DNA of 64,000 nucleotides from Calocera cornea HHB12733. Lineage: Eukaryota > Basidiomycota > Dacrymycetes > Dacrymycetales > Dacrymycetaceae. The DNA lies in the NCBI GenBank assembly GCA_001632435.1, contig KV424019.1:28725-92724 (forward strand). Direction: 5' to 3'. Position 1 is the stretch's first letter. Every line of letters starts with the position of its first letter. Below, in pieces: positions 11,501-23,834 of the stretch. Made by a program: the position numbers and the translations under genes. A model generated the notes under the pieces. That model was given only the letters and a program-made list of their open reading frames with translations, was not told the DNA's origin and did no database searches.

Positions 11501-13502
11501 CACTCTCGCCGGTGAGCATGCTCTCGTTCACGATGGCGTCACCGGAGAGGAGGAGGATGTCGGCGGGGAAGACGGCAAGGGCCGGGGTGATGAGGTCGAC
11601 TATGTCCCCGGGGACGAGCTGGGAGGAGTCGACGACTGTCCCTGTTGGGATGTTAGTAGAGATTTCATGGAGATTGTAATTATGCGCACAGCTGCCATCC
11701 ACAAGCACTCGGACCGGACAGGTAAACCTCGACATCTCCCGCATGCGCTCGATGGTCTATGCACGCCAATCGTCAGAGATGGTACTGAAGACATCCGCAA
11801 AACATACCCTCTTGGTCTCGATCAGCGTCGTAGCAATGCTGATCAACGAGATCAAAGCGATGCAGAATGCATAGTAGTAGTAGTCGTCCACTGACCACAG
11901 GATAATGCTGGCAATTTGGAACACATAGAACGGGTGGAGCACCTCGTCCACCAGCAGGCCGCCGATAGACTTGCCCTTGACGTCGATGAGGTTGCTCCCA
12001 AAGAGGATGTGGCGCTGCTCTCTGATTGCCGCGCTCAGCCCGCCCTGAACAGCGCGGACCGACTTCCAGGCAGGGTCCCGCCAGCTGCTGAGCATCATGA
12101 ACAGCCCGGAGGTGGGGTTGAGCGCGAAGTGTGAGTAGCGGTACTCGGTCATGCGGAGAGATGAGAGCAACTCCATGCTTGGGGTGGCGCCGTTCGGGGG
12201 CGGCTTGGCGTGCGGGGTGGGCGTGTTGGCACCTGACGGACGAACGGTGGAGGAGGGGGAGGAGAGGGCGTTGAAGACGGTGTCGGCGGGGTAGGGGTAG
12301 TCGACCTTGTCGACCTTACTGAGGAACACATCCGTGAACGGATTCTCGACGACGATGACCCCGTCGGTAGTATCCTTGAATGCCTTCTCGTCGCACACGA
12401 ACTTGAGCCAGAGCCCGGGGAGCCAGCGCCCAAGCAGCGCCAGCCCGCCGACGGTAATCCAGCAGCCAAAGAACCAAACCCACGACTTCCACGGCACGGG
12501 CTCGTACCCCGTGAAGCGCATGGTCGTATCCTCGTCGGCGATGTAGATTGTCTGCCTGCTTGGCGGGCCGGGCGGTGGGGGGAGAGAAGGCTCGCGCTCC
12601 TCGTACATGCTTATGCGGGTATCACCAAATATGGGATCGACCTGGCCCGTGAGCAGCGGGAGGGAAGCGCTCGGCGACGGCGGGTTGCTGGCGAACTCCT
12701 CGAGCTCGTGCGTGTCCTCCGACGCATAGTCCTCGAGGGAGTCGTCCTCCTCGTTCGAGAAGTAGCCCCACTGCTCGTCGTCGGAGAGTGCGTGTTCCGA
12801 GCCGAGCTCTTGCGAGCGCGCGCGGGAGCGCCGACTCGCGTCGGAGGATTTACGTCGTAGCCCGGACGACCGACGTCCTCGCGCTGGGGTTTGGTCATCG
12901 GCTGCTACGCTGGGGGCCCGGCTGAAGTACGAAGCGAGGTTTCCGAGCATGCCGGAAGTGCGAGGCGATTCTGGGACAGACGCTTCTTGTCGTCGTGATC
13001 GCGGGCGGGATCCACCCGGGGTGATAGGCCTCGATGTCGCCGACGTGGGGCTCTCCTCAATCTCATCGCCCAGCATGGCCTGATCCTCCCCGGAAGGTTG
13101 CTCCTCGCCCGAGTAGGCATCCATGCTCTGCCTCCTGCTGCCCGCGCCCCTGGCCCTATCCATGCTCAGCCTCGTCCCCCTATCCATGCTGACCCTCCTG
13201 CTCGTCCTGCCCGGAAAGTCGAACATGCGCTCATGGTGCATGCTGCTGACGCTGCTGGGTACGATCTGGCTCGCAGGCCCGTCAAATATCGCCCCTGCAT
13301 CGTCGTCCCCGTCGTAGGCGCTGCCGACCTGCGAGTCCCTCCGCGCGCGAGGGCGGGAGAGGATGGCGGCGATGTCGATGGCGGATGCGCCCTCTGTGTA
13401 GTCGTACTGGATGGCCTCCTCCTCCTGGGCGTCGGAGGTAGACGGCGAGCTGGTGGGGAATGGCTGGGGGCCACCGCCCGAGCTCCCTGCTGGAGACGCC
13501 AT
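8569..13502 (-). CDS. YPK9: P5B-type cation ATPase (Ypk9/ATP13A2-like)
   Basis: P-type ATPase of the P5B subgroup, which in yeast and animals sits in the vacuolar/lysosomal membrane and exports polyamines (with effects on metal tolerance). About seven exons. The first (about 11806-13502) encodes a long Ser/Arg/Asp-rich cytosolic N-terminus of roughly 330 residues before the first membrane segments (WKSWVWFFGCWI). Later landmarks are LTGESVPVSK in the actuator domain, PPALPATLSIG (the P5B signature in TM4), CFDKTGTLTEDGLDV (phosphorylated Asp), MVTGDNPRTA, CGDGANDCGALKAADVG and the ASVAAPFTS segment. The last exon (8569-9249) holds the final transmembrane helices. The first in-frame ATG of exon 1 is 13502; the upstream open frame has no ATG. 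Membership is certain; polyamine specificity is inferred from the subgroup. Confidence 0.93.
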
Positions 13503-13805
13503 GGGGGATGGGATGGGCAGCGGTGAGTCAAGGGCTGTCGGGCTGCCTGCGATGGTCCCTATCGATGATGCATGCGAAGAGAAGCACACAACGTCGGAGC
13601 CAAAATATTAGGCAGCCACCCACAAATGGTCACAGCGCTGGGCTGGATCTGGATTGAGTGCAACCGAATATAACAGTGGCCTATAATGGGTATGGACGCT
13701 GCTCGACGTACCACTTACACCTTCGATAGACTGGCTGGAATGGGTGGGTATAGGATTAGAATGATATAACAACCAGCATCCACCAAGATAACAAACAAAA
13801 GCCGC
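13503..13805. other. Intergenic, 303 bp
   Basis: Short gap between the start of the P5B ATPase gene and the stop of BOS1 on the same strand. It must contain the ATPase promoter. No clear motif seen. Confidence 0.45.
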
Positions 13806-14758
13806 TCAGCCAAACCATCGCCAAATATAGTAAAAACAAACAAGGGTGAATATGGCCCCAACAACGAAGATGACCAGGTCTTGCGTGCTGTGCCACTGCA
13901 TAAGCGATACGAAGATACAGGGCAAGGTAGACACTGCACGCACGTTCTCCTCTCCACCCAAGAAATCACGTCCCTGCTCAGCCCAAGCGTATTAGCCGCA
14001 TCGAGCAGTCTCTTCCTCGTCCCCTTCAGCAAGTTCTTCTGATCCACTAGATTGTCAAGCACCTCCTTCCCCTGCATCAGGAACTGGTCCAGCTGCGACT
14101 CGGTCGACTCGAGGAAGGACTGTTCCCTGAGGGCATGCGACTCGCGGAAGGATGTTGAGGACTCGACCGCGGGACGCAGCGAGAAGGGCGACTCTTCCAT
14201 CCCTGTTTGTGGCTGCGAGGGGCCGGCGGCGAAGGAGCGCTGGCGCGCGGTCATACTTGATGGGCCGACGCCGGGCGATAGCGGTATGGACGTTGTCGAC
14301 CCGAAGAGCTCACTGCGGTTTTCTCGGAGTTTCTGCACTTTCGTCAGGTACAGTCAACAGCATGCACAGGGCGGACATACAGCATTAGCCGCCTCCTTCT
14401 TGAGCGCGTCAAACTGACTTCGCAGCTCGGCGTGCTCTTGCCGGAACTTGTGCACTCGTCTGTGCCATCGTCAGCGGCGGCGGGTACAAGAAGCGTCAGG
14501 AGACGCACGAATACGCCTTCTCCTGCTTCGCCGCTATCATCTCCCGCTTCGCCATCGAATCGTAGTCGTCCATCGTCCGACTCAGCGCGGCGAGCGAAGC
14601 GGATATCTGACCTGGAGCTGAAGTCAGTTGTCACGTCCCCAGCGACGAACAGAACGCGCACCCTGTAATGACGACGATGCATCTCCGGCTCGCATCTTAT
14701 CAAGGTCCGCCTGTATCGCGGACGTCTGCCGCAGCCCCAGCGTATACAGGGAGTTCAT
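13806..14758 (-). CDS. BOS1: Bos1/membrin-type Qb-SNARE
   Basis: ER-Golgi vesicle SNARE (Bos1/GosR2), acting in COPII vesicle fusion with Sed5, Bet1 and Sec22. It starts at 14758 with MNSLYTLGLRQTSAIQADLD, an N-terminal helix typical of the family. A second exon reads LSRTMDDYDSMAKREMIAAK and a third VHKFRQEHAELRSQFDALK. The exon with LRENRSELFG continues through a Ser-rich linker into the SNARE core (SQLDQFLMQGKEVLDNLV, then LLKGTRKRLLDAANTLGLS). The ORF breaks after WVERR; splicing to the next exon gives QDLVIFVVGAIFTLVCFYYI and WRWFG before the stop at 13806-13808, a tail anchor as expected. Four or five introns. Only the exact last acceptor is uncertain. Confidence 0.9.
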
Positions 14759-16145
14759 CGTATCACAGATGAGGAACAGCAAGCAAGAGGTTGTGCTCGG
14801 TGCCGGTATGCTGAGGATGTGCTTCAGGTGTGGTGCTCCCGGGACCAGTTCTGATCCTTGGCTGGGGACGTGGAATGGCCGCGCCGCGCGATTCGCAGTC
14901 ACTCATTGTCTTCCCCATCACACCTCCATTCCGGTCACTTGCACATACACCAACCATCCCGCGGTCTACAATTATTATGAGAATCACGGTCTGTGCATCT
15001 GGGGACACCAGTTCACATGCGCCGTATACTGCACGTGTTGGATGGACACAGAACACTGACACATTATAGTTTCGCGCTGTTCGGCCAAGACTTCAAATGC
15101 CGTCGTCCATGGCTTGCAAGCCGCCGTCTTGTCAATCAGTCCAATTCGTTTGCGGCGATAGTTTCTTTTTCTTATAGAGCAGCCACAATAGGCTCGGAAT
15201 TCGGCTGTCCTGACAGCAACGCCCTGAACAGTACACCCTAGTTGCGACCTGTGGACACCGTGACCATTCTCTCCATATCCATCGACTTTCCATTGAAGCC
15301 GGCTACTACATACAGTCTATAGCGGGGGAGGCAGCGGGGTGGGGAGGCTCCTAGAACAAAGACCAAGAGAGGGGCTATCATGGTCCGTGATGGCATCTTT
15401 CATCTGGGGAATGCTTGTCATCGACTGCTTTCTTTGTGCTTCTCTCACGGTTCGGCTCTATGGACTGCCTCCTCCATGTTCTAGAACGGTCCCTTTCTCA
15501 ATCAGCATGCCAAAGAAATTATGTTAGAAAGATGACTTGGCGCTGGTTGACCCGACAGATCCAGTGCCTGTGGCACAGGCAAGGCAGTAACACCGACGCG
15601 AGGCACAAGAACTCACACGACGTCATGGACGTGCTGACAAGTCAGCATACGGGAGCAATTCATCGCAGCGCTGTGATTGGCCCCCTCGTGGGCCGGGGCT
15701 TTGCACCGCCGCGTCCTGACGGGCGGCTGACTCCTGCGAGCCTTATGCCCGTCCTTTTCCCTCTCGTAACGTCGGCGCTACAGCTGTACAGCAATCCATC
15801 TCATAAGCATCTCATGGCATTCGGACCAAGCAAAATGTCTAGTGCCTCAACTTCGTCAGCGGCTGCTCTCGGTAACAATGGTCAATTGAAGTCGCTTGAT
15901 GGCTGGTTTCAACCGCAATTGGTATTTAAGGACTGAACGACACTGCGAAAATGGTAACATCCTCACATCTCAGCAAACACTTGACTGCACCTTCTCCCTA
16001 ACAGAGTCTCCGGTCCGCAACCGACAGTCTCAAGCGTCCAAGGATCCTAAACCGAGACCTCAGCTTCATCACTGCTCTATCTTCTACGCTGCTCTCGACT
16101 CTGGCACTAATCGTCACCAACCAATACCCGAATCAGCCGTCTTCC
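14759..16145. other. Intergenic, 1.39 kb
   Basis: Divergent spacer between BOS1 (-) and the first MFS gene (+). The right part holds the MFS promoter, including a TATTTAA element at 15923-15929. The open frames in the rest show no domain, and no transposon features are visible. Confidence 0.5.
15898..15932 (+). promoter_or_regulatory. Core promoter block of MFS gene 1, shared with gene 2
   Basis: A segment with GATGGCTGG, a CAAnCGCAAT block and TATTTAA (15923-15929), 217 bp before the ATG. A closely similar block with the same order lies upstream of MFS gene 2 (18607-18645), so promoter and gene were probably duplicated together. TATTTAA is the likely TATA element. Confidence 0.5.
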
Positions 16146-17986
16146 ATGGAGCATTCCGAAACCATCTCATCCACAATGTTGACCCTCGCTCACATCGTGC
16201 CACAACGCGTGGACAGCTCTTCCACGTTGACGGTGTTGGCTTCCAACGCCGACACTCCATCCAGAGCACTTTCCCCATGTCCAACTGTTGTTGACCTCAG
16301 CGTCAGCGGGCAAACGCAAACGGACCTACAGGGAATCGAGGCCGACCTGAAGAAGGACAACTACCCGACGACAAACTTGGAAGCGCAGCTTCCTCAAACT
16401 TTGCCCGCCTCGAAGCGGGAGATTTCGACTGCGAGGAAGGCGCTGCTTCTGACAGTATTCTGCATGGCGCAGTTCCTGGATGCATTCAACAACTCATCCC
16501 TCTTCCCACCCCTCCCGACCATTGGCGAGTCCTTTGACATGTCGAATGCAGAGCAACAATGGCTGTTCAGGTACGTTGGTGTCGAATCGCAGCTGAAAGC
16601 GGAGCTAACCGATTGGGCAGTGCATATGCTCTCACATTCTCGAGCTTCCTCCTCCTATCTGGACGCATTGCGGATATCTCCTCTCCGAGTAGGTCGCTAT
16701 AAGATTCGGGAAGATTCCAAGCTGATTGAGCTCGCATAGAATGGACCTTCATCACCGGCTTAGCTATCGTCTCGGTCATGTCGTTGATATTGGGTTTCGT
16801 ACCGAACAAGATCGCGCTCATCGTCCTGCGCGCTCTGCAAGGCATCGGTGCAGCACTCACCATTCCGTCTTCGCTTTCTCTCCTCGTCTGGACGTTCCCG
16901 GAGCCGAAGGCCCAATCGCGGGCAATCGCGACCTTCAGCGGAATGAGCGCGATCGGCATAGTTCTCGGCCTCTTGATTGGTGCCGCTTTTACGACCAACG
17001 TCAGCTGGAAGTGGTGCTTCTGGTTCGTCACCTGCATTGGCGTACCGACATTAATCGCCAGCATCTTCCTCATTCCCAGAGGTGTTCACGACGAGTCTGA
17101 GACGTTGGATGTTGAGAGCGGCGCCGCTATCGAGAACAGGGCCGAAGGAAAGAAGAACTCGAGGGGCAGAGTGGATTACATCGGTGTCTCACTGCTCACC
17201 AGCGCCATGATCCTCTTCGTCTTTGGCCTCACTTCTGGCCCAACAGCTGGCTGGGGAGTGGCCCAAGTCTGGGCGCCATTCGTGCTTTCCCTCGTCCTTT
17301 TGGCCGGCTTCCTCTTCTGGGAGACGCGCATGCCGGAGCAAGACGCAGCGCTGCCCCCGTCAATGTGGTTCTACCCCAACTTCGCGGTTCTGTTCGGCTT
17401 GGCCATCCTCCCCTTTGGCTGGTGGATCGCCAACTTCCTGTCGTTCACCGAGCTCTGGCAGAGCTCATACGGCCTCAGCAGCATCGAGACGGCCGTTCGC
17501 TTCCTCCCGCTCGTCGTCCCTACAGGCATCGTCATCACCGTACTTGCCATCTTTCCGCCGACCAACCGCCCTAAGACCGCTATCATGATCGGCTTCGTCC
17601 TGATGATCGCCAGCACCGCACTCCTGCCTTTCGCTCGCGGCTTGGAGAACTACTGGCGGATACTCTTCCCCGCATGGATCCTTGGTTCCACCGGCGACGC
17701 CCTCTTGATCGTATACTGCAGCGTCGCGATGTTCCGCACAACCCCGGAAAACCGATCCGGCCTGACCGGCTCCGTCCTCAACTCAGCCCTCCAGGTGGGA
17801 GTGGTCGTCTCAACCGCAGCCGTCACCGGCATCACCTCGAGCGTCAATACTCGCATGCCTGGTGATCCCTTCAACGGTGTCAGTGCCAGCTTCTGGTTCA
17901 TCTTTGGCTGTGTAGTGCTAGAGGCGGTGATGGTCACAGTGCTCTATAGGGAGAAAAGGTCCGCCGCACAGGTGGACGAGGCATAG
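16146..17986 (+). CDS. MFS transporter 1 (DHA2, Atr1-like, 14 TM)
   Basis: Proton-coupled drug/metabolite antiporter of the 14-TM DHA2 group resembling yeast Atr1, in the plasma membrane by inference. Exons 16146-16570, 16621-16688 and 16740-17986 sum to 1740 nt (579 residues); the middle exon is exactly 68 nt, as in the three other copies. A variable, Ser/Thr-rich cytosolic N-terminus of about 100 residues with a PTVVDL motif precedes TM1 (LLLTVFCMAQFLDAFNNS). SGRIADISSP and a K-WTFITG junction come from the spliced middle exon. LQGIGAALTIPSSLSLLVWT is the antiporter motif C-like helix. WFYPNFAVLFGLAILPFGWW starts the second half, and the protein ends in a short charged tail. Its substrate is unknown; no biosynthetic genes adjoin it. 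Confidence 0.9.
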
Positions 17987-18827
17987 GCAGCAGTTTCGAC
18001 GACCGTCATCATTCCAACTGTGCAGCACAAGGAGGCTTCCAGCTCTATGTAGGGCGGGCAACCAGAGTTACCCGGTACATTATTGGTAGACAGGATATTC
18101 CTGGAAGGCTGTACATTGTAGATTACCCATTCCCTTAATGTAGAGCCGCATTGCATGCAGGTCTCTGAATAGAACTTGTAGCTCCATATGCCAATGGTCT
18201 CCTCATAATCTGCATGCCAAGTCCATGTTGATAAGGGGGCTTGGCTTCCCTTGCAAACGAGACGGAAGTTCGCATGCCCTTAACTCCGACAGGCGCGCAA
18301 AGTCCAGATTTTGAATGCCGTCACATGTTATCGCTGACCAACGGCGCACGTCAGGGTCCAATTTATAATCACTTCGCCATTGCTTCCGCTAGGAGTTGCT
18401 TGGCAAACACCGCCCTTGGAGGTCTTGGCACCGGTCCACGCTTTCCCTCGCGAGGTGCCTTCCGACCTGCCCGTCGGCGCTAACATCAATATACGCCCAC
18501 CATGCTGCTTTCCATGTCGGACGGCGTGCTTACAGGCAGCATGCTCCAACATCGACGGCGTAAGCCGCCGAGCTTGTATCTCCTACGGCTACCTCGAACT
18601 TGGCTTGATGGCTGGGCCAAATCGCAATGTCTATTTAACGGCTCGCCTCCAGACCGGTGTTCCAGCCAGTAGTTCTTACCTCGCCTCTTCACCACTTGCA
18701 TCTCTGTGATATCCGCATCATCGATCCGACGAATCGATCTCTCCACTCCGTCGTTCTTCCGGTCATTTTGCATCTCCGAGCGAAGAATTCACAACATACC
18801 TCACGACAGAACTGGTGACGAAAGAGG
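17987..18827. other. Intergenic, 841 bp, between MFS genes 1 and 2
   Basis: Contains the 3' flank of gene 1 and the promoter of gene 2. The only structured element I see is the promoter block at 18607-18645. No gene. Confidence 0.5.
18607..18645 (+). promoter_or_regulatory. Core promoter block of MFS gene 2
   Basis: Repeats the arrangement seen before MFS gene 1: GATGGCTGG, a CAAATCGCAAT block, then TATTTAA at 18632-18638, 190 bp before the ATG at 18828. The similarity extends over about 35 bp with a few mismatches. Confidence 0.5.
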
Positions 18828-20756
18828 ATGGAGTACTCTGGATCGAACCATGCTGGTTCTTTCGACTGTACGGGAATCGCTCCACATATGAAGCTCCCAT
18901 CCAACTTGACTATACTGTCTCCGAGCACTGCACCGTCCTCTCGCACACTCACACCCAGTCCGACGATTTTAGACTCAAATGTCGGATCCATCGTTAACTC
19001 GGAAGGATCCGCCACTTTCCGAGTCTCAACCAAACCGGAAGGGAGCTTGATATCGACCGGAGTCCAGACGGAGCCGATTCCACCGCAATATCTGACGGTC
19101 CCTGATTCAAGCAAGCCGAAGTCGAAGATTTCCAACACAAGGAAAGCCCTGCTGCTTGCCGTATTCTGCATGGCGCAGTTCCTGGACGCGGTTAACAACT
19201 CGTCCCTATATCCTCCTCTCCCAACGATTGGAACGGAGTTCGGTATGACGACCGCGGAGCAGCAATGGATGTTCAGGTGCGTACTGCATACAGGGAGGAA
19301 CCCGGAGCTGACCGCATGAACAGTGCATATGCCCTCACGTTTTCCAGCTTTCTTTTGCTCTCAGGACGCATTGCGGATATTTCCTCTCCGAGTAAGTCAC
19401 ATCAAAACAACCATGAAACATCAGATTTTTGACGAACATGACTGGCTAGAATGGACATTTATCACGGGACTCTCTGTGCTCTCCCTCATGTCGCTCATCG
19501 CGGGCTTCGTCCCAAACAAGATCGCATTGATCGTCCTTCGGGCTTTGCAGGGTATCGGTGCCGCATTGACGATCCCGTCTTCGTTATCGCTACTCGTCTG
19601 GACGTTCCCGAACGAGAAGACACAATCGCAGGCGATCGCTATTTTCAGTGGAATGACCGCTATCGGCATCGTGCTCGGCCTGCTCGTCGGCGCCGTGTTC
19701 ACAAGTCAAGTCAGCTGGAAGTGGTGTTTCTGGTTCATCACATGTATTGGTGTTCCGACATTGGTCGCCAGTATATTCTTGATTCCGGCCGAAGCAAGAG
19801 ATGAGGATGGCTCGCTGGATGTTACCGGCCGCACGAAAACGAAAGTCGGCGTGGACTTCATAGGGGTGTCCCTCCTCACTATCGCGATGATCCTTTTCGT
19901 CTTCGGACTTACCTCTGGACCGGCCACGGGCTGGGGAGCTGCCCAGGTGTGGGCGCCAGTCGTCCTCTCCATCGTTCTCCTCGGAGCATTCTTGTTTTGG
20001 GAGACGAGGATCCCAGAAAGGGATGCGGCGTTACCACCATCTATGTGGTTCTACCCCAACTTTGCAGTTCTGTTCGGACTGGCGCTTCTGCCCTTCGGCT
20101 GGCTGCTTGCAAGCTGCCTATCTTTCACCGAGCTCTGGCAAAGCTCGTACGGCATCAGCAGCCTCGAGACCGCCGTCCGATTTCTTCCGCTTGTCATTCC
20201 CACTGGAATTGTCACAACTCTCCTTGCGATCTTCCCCGGCACAAGTCACCCGAAGCGAGGCTTGCTCATTGGATTCTTCCTCATGATCGCGGGCACCGCG
20301 CTGTTACCATTCGCTCGTGGCCTCGACAATTATTGGCGCATCTTATTCCCCGCTTGGATCCTCGGCTCCACGGGTGATGCCCTAGTGATTGTATATTGCA
20401 GCACCGCGATGTTCCGTGCAACACCCAAAGATCGTTCCGGTTTGACAGGTGCTGCCCTCAACTCCTCCCTACAACTCGGTCTCGTGGTCGTCACCGCCGC
20501 CTTAACGGGCATCACACCCAGTGTGAATACCCGCTTTCCGGGGGATCCCTTCAACGGTGTCAGCGCGAGCTTCTGGTTTCTCTTCGGCTGCGTGGTCTTG
20601 GAAACTGCTATCGCGGTCGTATTGTATCGAGAGAAGAGCCCCTCAGTGGCCAAGAAGGATGTGGAACAAGCGTTAGATTCGACCACCACAAACGCTAAGA
20701 CTTCTGGCGAGAAGGAAGCTTCACTTTCTACTGGTTCGGAGCAGGAAGGCAAATGA
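18828..20756 (+). CDS. MFS transporter 2 (DHA2, Atr1-like, 14 TM)
   Basis: Second copy of the MFS array. Exons 18828-19276, 19324-19391 (68 nt) and 19450-20756 sum to 1824 nt, 607 residues. It has the same build as gene 1: divergent cytosolic N-terminus with SPSPTILD, TM1 in LLLAVFCMAQFLDAVNNSS, the IADISSP-K-WTFITG junction across two short introns, LQGIGAALTIPSSLSLLVWT, and WFYPNFAVLFGLALLPFGW. The C-terminus is longer than in gene 1 by about 30 polar residues rich in Lys, Thr and Glu. An alternative start at Met21 (18888) cannot be excluded. Of the array members it is closest to gene 1 by eye. Substrate unknown. Confidence 0.9.
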
Positions 20757-21838
20757 CCACCTACCGTCCGACATGTGGCGGACCGGACAGCAGTTGACAT
20801 TGTGGGAGCACAATGACTCGTCGGAGACGTCGCTCAAATCCGTATGCCTGGACTAGGCAATGACCGTGATGTCATTAGCTCCGTGCCTGCTTTCCGTAGA
20901 CAGTCTGGTTTGTAGTCGTGTGTGTTTTCCTGGAATTATCGTCATCAAGAAAGTTTTCTTGACTTCTGCTTAGTAACTTTCTGCTCCACTTGGATCGGTA
21001 AAAGCGTGAGAAATGCATTTGTAAGGCTGCATTGCCGCGCTGCCATGTCCCGCGCCCCCCGCCAAGCCACCCCGGTGTAGCCGGAGCTGCCGCCAAATCC
21101 GCGCTTGTCTTCAGCTCTTACAGCAACAACGGTAGCTGAAATCGCCTGAAGCCTGAACTTACTACCTCGTGCGATATGACCGATCTCAAGGCGTGTGCGC
21201 AAGCTTCTGGTCCATGGAGTGGATTGTGGTGGGAGCCGCGCCCCACGTAGCAAAGGACAGATGCATAAGTACATAGAGATCTAGCAAGATTACTGATGCT
21301 TCAAAACATGAGAAGGTCGAGTAGATAATGGATGGGGGTCATTTGGGACGACGCCACCAGGAAGAGCCAGAAGATCTCGGGCTCCAAGCCCCAGCAGTGC
21401 GTAATTCCTCCGACTTTGGCGCCGTCCCGCGATTGGGGCCGCATCAGGGCGAGCCAGACCGCCGGACCCTTATCCGCGGACCGCGGGCGTTATTTGGCAC
21501 GAAATGTATGGAACTGGAGGAGACTGAGACATGGATGACAAAGGTTTAGCTTTGTCAGTCAAAGTCGTGACGGGCTAATCGCGTCCCTCCACACAATGAC
21601 TTGGAGGCGCGATCGGCGGGATCCCTTTAAATTGGGATAAGGAGTGTGGAAGGCTGCACCTACATCTTGACCCCTCGACCATACCAGTGCAGGTCCTTCC
21701 ATTGTCTATCCGAGCCAGGCGTACTTTAACGCGACGTCCATCCACTGCTAAAGCAGGCAAAAGCCTTCCCGCTCCTCGCCCTGGAGCTGCATCGATAGCA
21801 AGCGCACCGGACCAAGTCGCTTACGCGGGTCGAGATTG
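20757..21838. other. Intergenic, 1.08 kb, between MFS genes 2 and 3
   Basis: 3' flank of gene 2 and promoter of gene 3. A CCTTTAAATT element at 21625-21634 about 205 bp before the ATG is a candidate TATA-like site in the same relative place as TATTTAA in genes 1 and 2. Nothing else recognised. Confidence 0.45.
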
Positions 21839-23743
21839 ATGGACCAGCTGCAAGCCGCTTCAGCTGCAGAGCCGAAGGGGCTACGTCCTGACCCTCGGCG
21901 CGTCGACAGTCACGCGACTTTAACAACGCCTATCTCGCTCACGGGTCCAAGCAATTTTGAGCTCTCCCCTTGCGCAACTGTCGTCGATCTCAACCTCGGC
22001 GCGACACGGCGAACAAGTACGGATGGATGTGACGCTATCCAGGACCTGCCGAAACGGGGAGACAACGATCCGCCGCTAGGCAGCGAGTTCGCTCAGGCGT
22101 GTTCCACGCCATCCACCAAGCTGGGCAAAGACCCGGAGCTATCCGGCGCGAGGAAGACTCTGCTCCTATTGGTGTTCTGCATGGCGCAGTTCTTGGATGC
22201 ATTCAATAACTCGGCGCTCTTCCCTGCGCTGCCGGTCATAGGCAAGACGTTCGATATGAATGATGCGGAAGAGCAATGGATATTCAGGTAGGGGCGTGGT
22301 TGAGGCGATACAGGAGCACGCGCTGATATCAGCCTAGTGCATACGCCTTGACATTTTCGAGTTTCCTCCTGCTTTCCGGTCGCATAGCAGATATCTCCTC
22401 GCCAAGTACGTGCTCCGGATTCTCATTTGCGGTCTGAAGCTGAGCTTCGATCAGAATGGACCTTCGTCGCTGGCCTGGCGATCCTCTCGGTTGTGTCCCT
22501 TGTTGTTGGCTTCGTGCCAAACAAGATCGCCATCATCGTCCTTCGCTCTGTGTTGGGCATCGGCGCCGCGCTGACCATCCCATCGTCGCTCTCCTTACTT
22601 GTTTGGACCTTTCCGGAGCAGAAAGCCCAGTCGCGCGCCATCGCCACCTTCAGCGGAATGACCGCCATCGGAAACGTGCTTGGCCTCTTGATTGGGGCGG
22701 TCTTCACGGGAGAAGTCACATGGAAATGGTGTTTCTGGTTCACGACTTGTCTCGGTGTGCCGACTGCTATCGTCAGCGCCATCTTCATTCCTGCAGACGC
22801 ACGGGAAGAGCCGGATACGTTCCCCTTTGGCGAAGAGGGTAGAGCTGAGGAGGGCGGGAACGAGCGGCCAAAGAAATCAAAGGGGGGGCTGGACTTTATC
22901 GGCGTCTCACTCATCACTATCGCGCTGATTCTGTTCGTCTTCGGCCTCACCTCCGGGCCGACGTCGGGTTGGCGCACTGCCCAGGTATGGGCACCTCTGG
23001 TGCTATCCTTCGCACTCATTCCTGGTTTCATCTACTGGGAGACGCGCATCCCAGAGCGTGACGCAGCCCTGCCTCCAGCGATGTGGTTCTACCCGAATTT
23101 TGCGGTTCTGTTCGCAGTCGCCATCCTTCCTTTCGCCTGGTGGGTGTCAAGCTTCATCAGCTTCACCGAGTTGTGGCAAGGTCCATACGGATTGACGTCG
23201 GTCCAAACCGCCGTACGCTTCCTACCACTTGGCGTATCAACAGGGCTGATCATCACGGCGCTTGCGGTCCTTCCGGAAGCAAAGCACCCGAAGCGACACA
23301 TCCTAGGTGGATTCGTTCTTTTGATCACCGGATCGTTGCTGCTGCCTTTCGCACGAGGACTGGAGAATTATTGGCGTTTCCTCTTTCCGGCATGGGTTAT
23401 CGGCTCAGTTGGCAACTCCATTGTGCTAGTCAATTGCAGTGTTGCAATCTTCCGAACGACGCCGAAGGAACGCTCCGGAATCACAGGCGCCGCGCTCAAC
23501 TCCGCTCTCCAGCTAGGCTGCGTGCTCTCCATTGCCGCCGTCACTGGTATCACGGCAAGTGTAAACCAGCGCGAACCCAATGACCCATACAACGGTGTTA
23601 GCGCGAGCTTTTGGTGGCTGTTGGGCTGTGTGGTTGTCGAAGGTACCATCGTGGCGGTACTGTATAGAGAGAAGGACGGGGCGGTGGAGAAAGAGATATC
23701 GGCAGTAACAGCTGCGGATCCGCCTTCTCAGGAGAAGGCGTGA
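21839..23743 (+). CDS. MFS transporter 3 (DHA2, Atr1-like, 14 TM)
   Basis: Third intact MFS copy. Exons 21839-22287, 22338-22405 (68 nt) and 22455-23743 sum to 1806 nt, 601 residues. The start is the ATG at 21839 (MDQLQAASAAEPKG). The N-terminal cytosolic stretch carries SPCATVVDLNLG, then TM1 LLVFCMAQFLDAFNNSALFP. Further landmarks are GIGAALTIPSSLSLLVWTF, GLDFIGVSLITIALILFVFG and WFYPNFAVLFAVAILPFAWW. The TM6-TM7 loop is longer and more charged than in genes 1 and 2 (EEGGNERPKKSKGG), matching the MFS pseudogene just downstream and gene 4. The decayed copy that follows looks most like this gene. Confidence 0.9.
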
Positions 23744-23834
23744 ATGGCTGAGCGGCACGTTGCTGGACTCGGATGACATCATAGAGCCATAGCCCAATGT
23801 GTGAGCATAATGTGCCACTTGAACACGCAATGTC

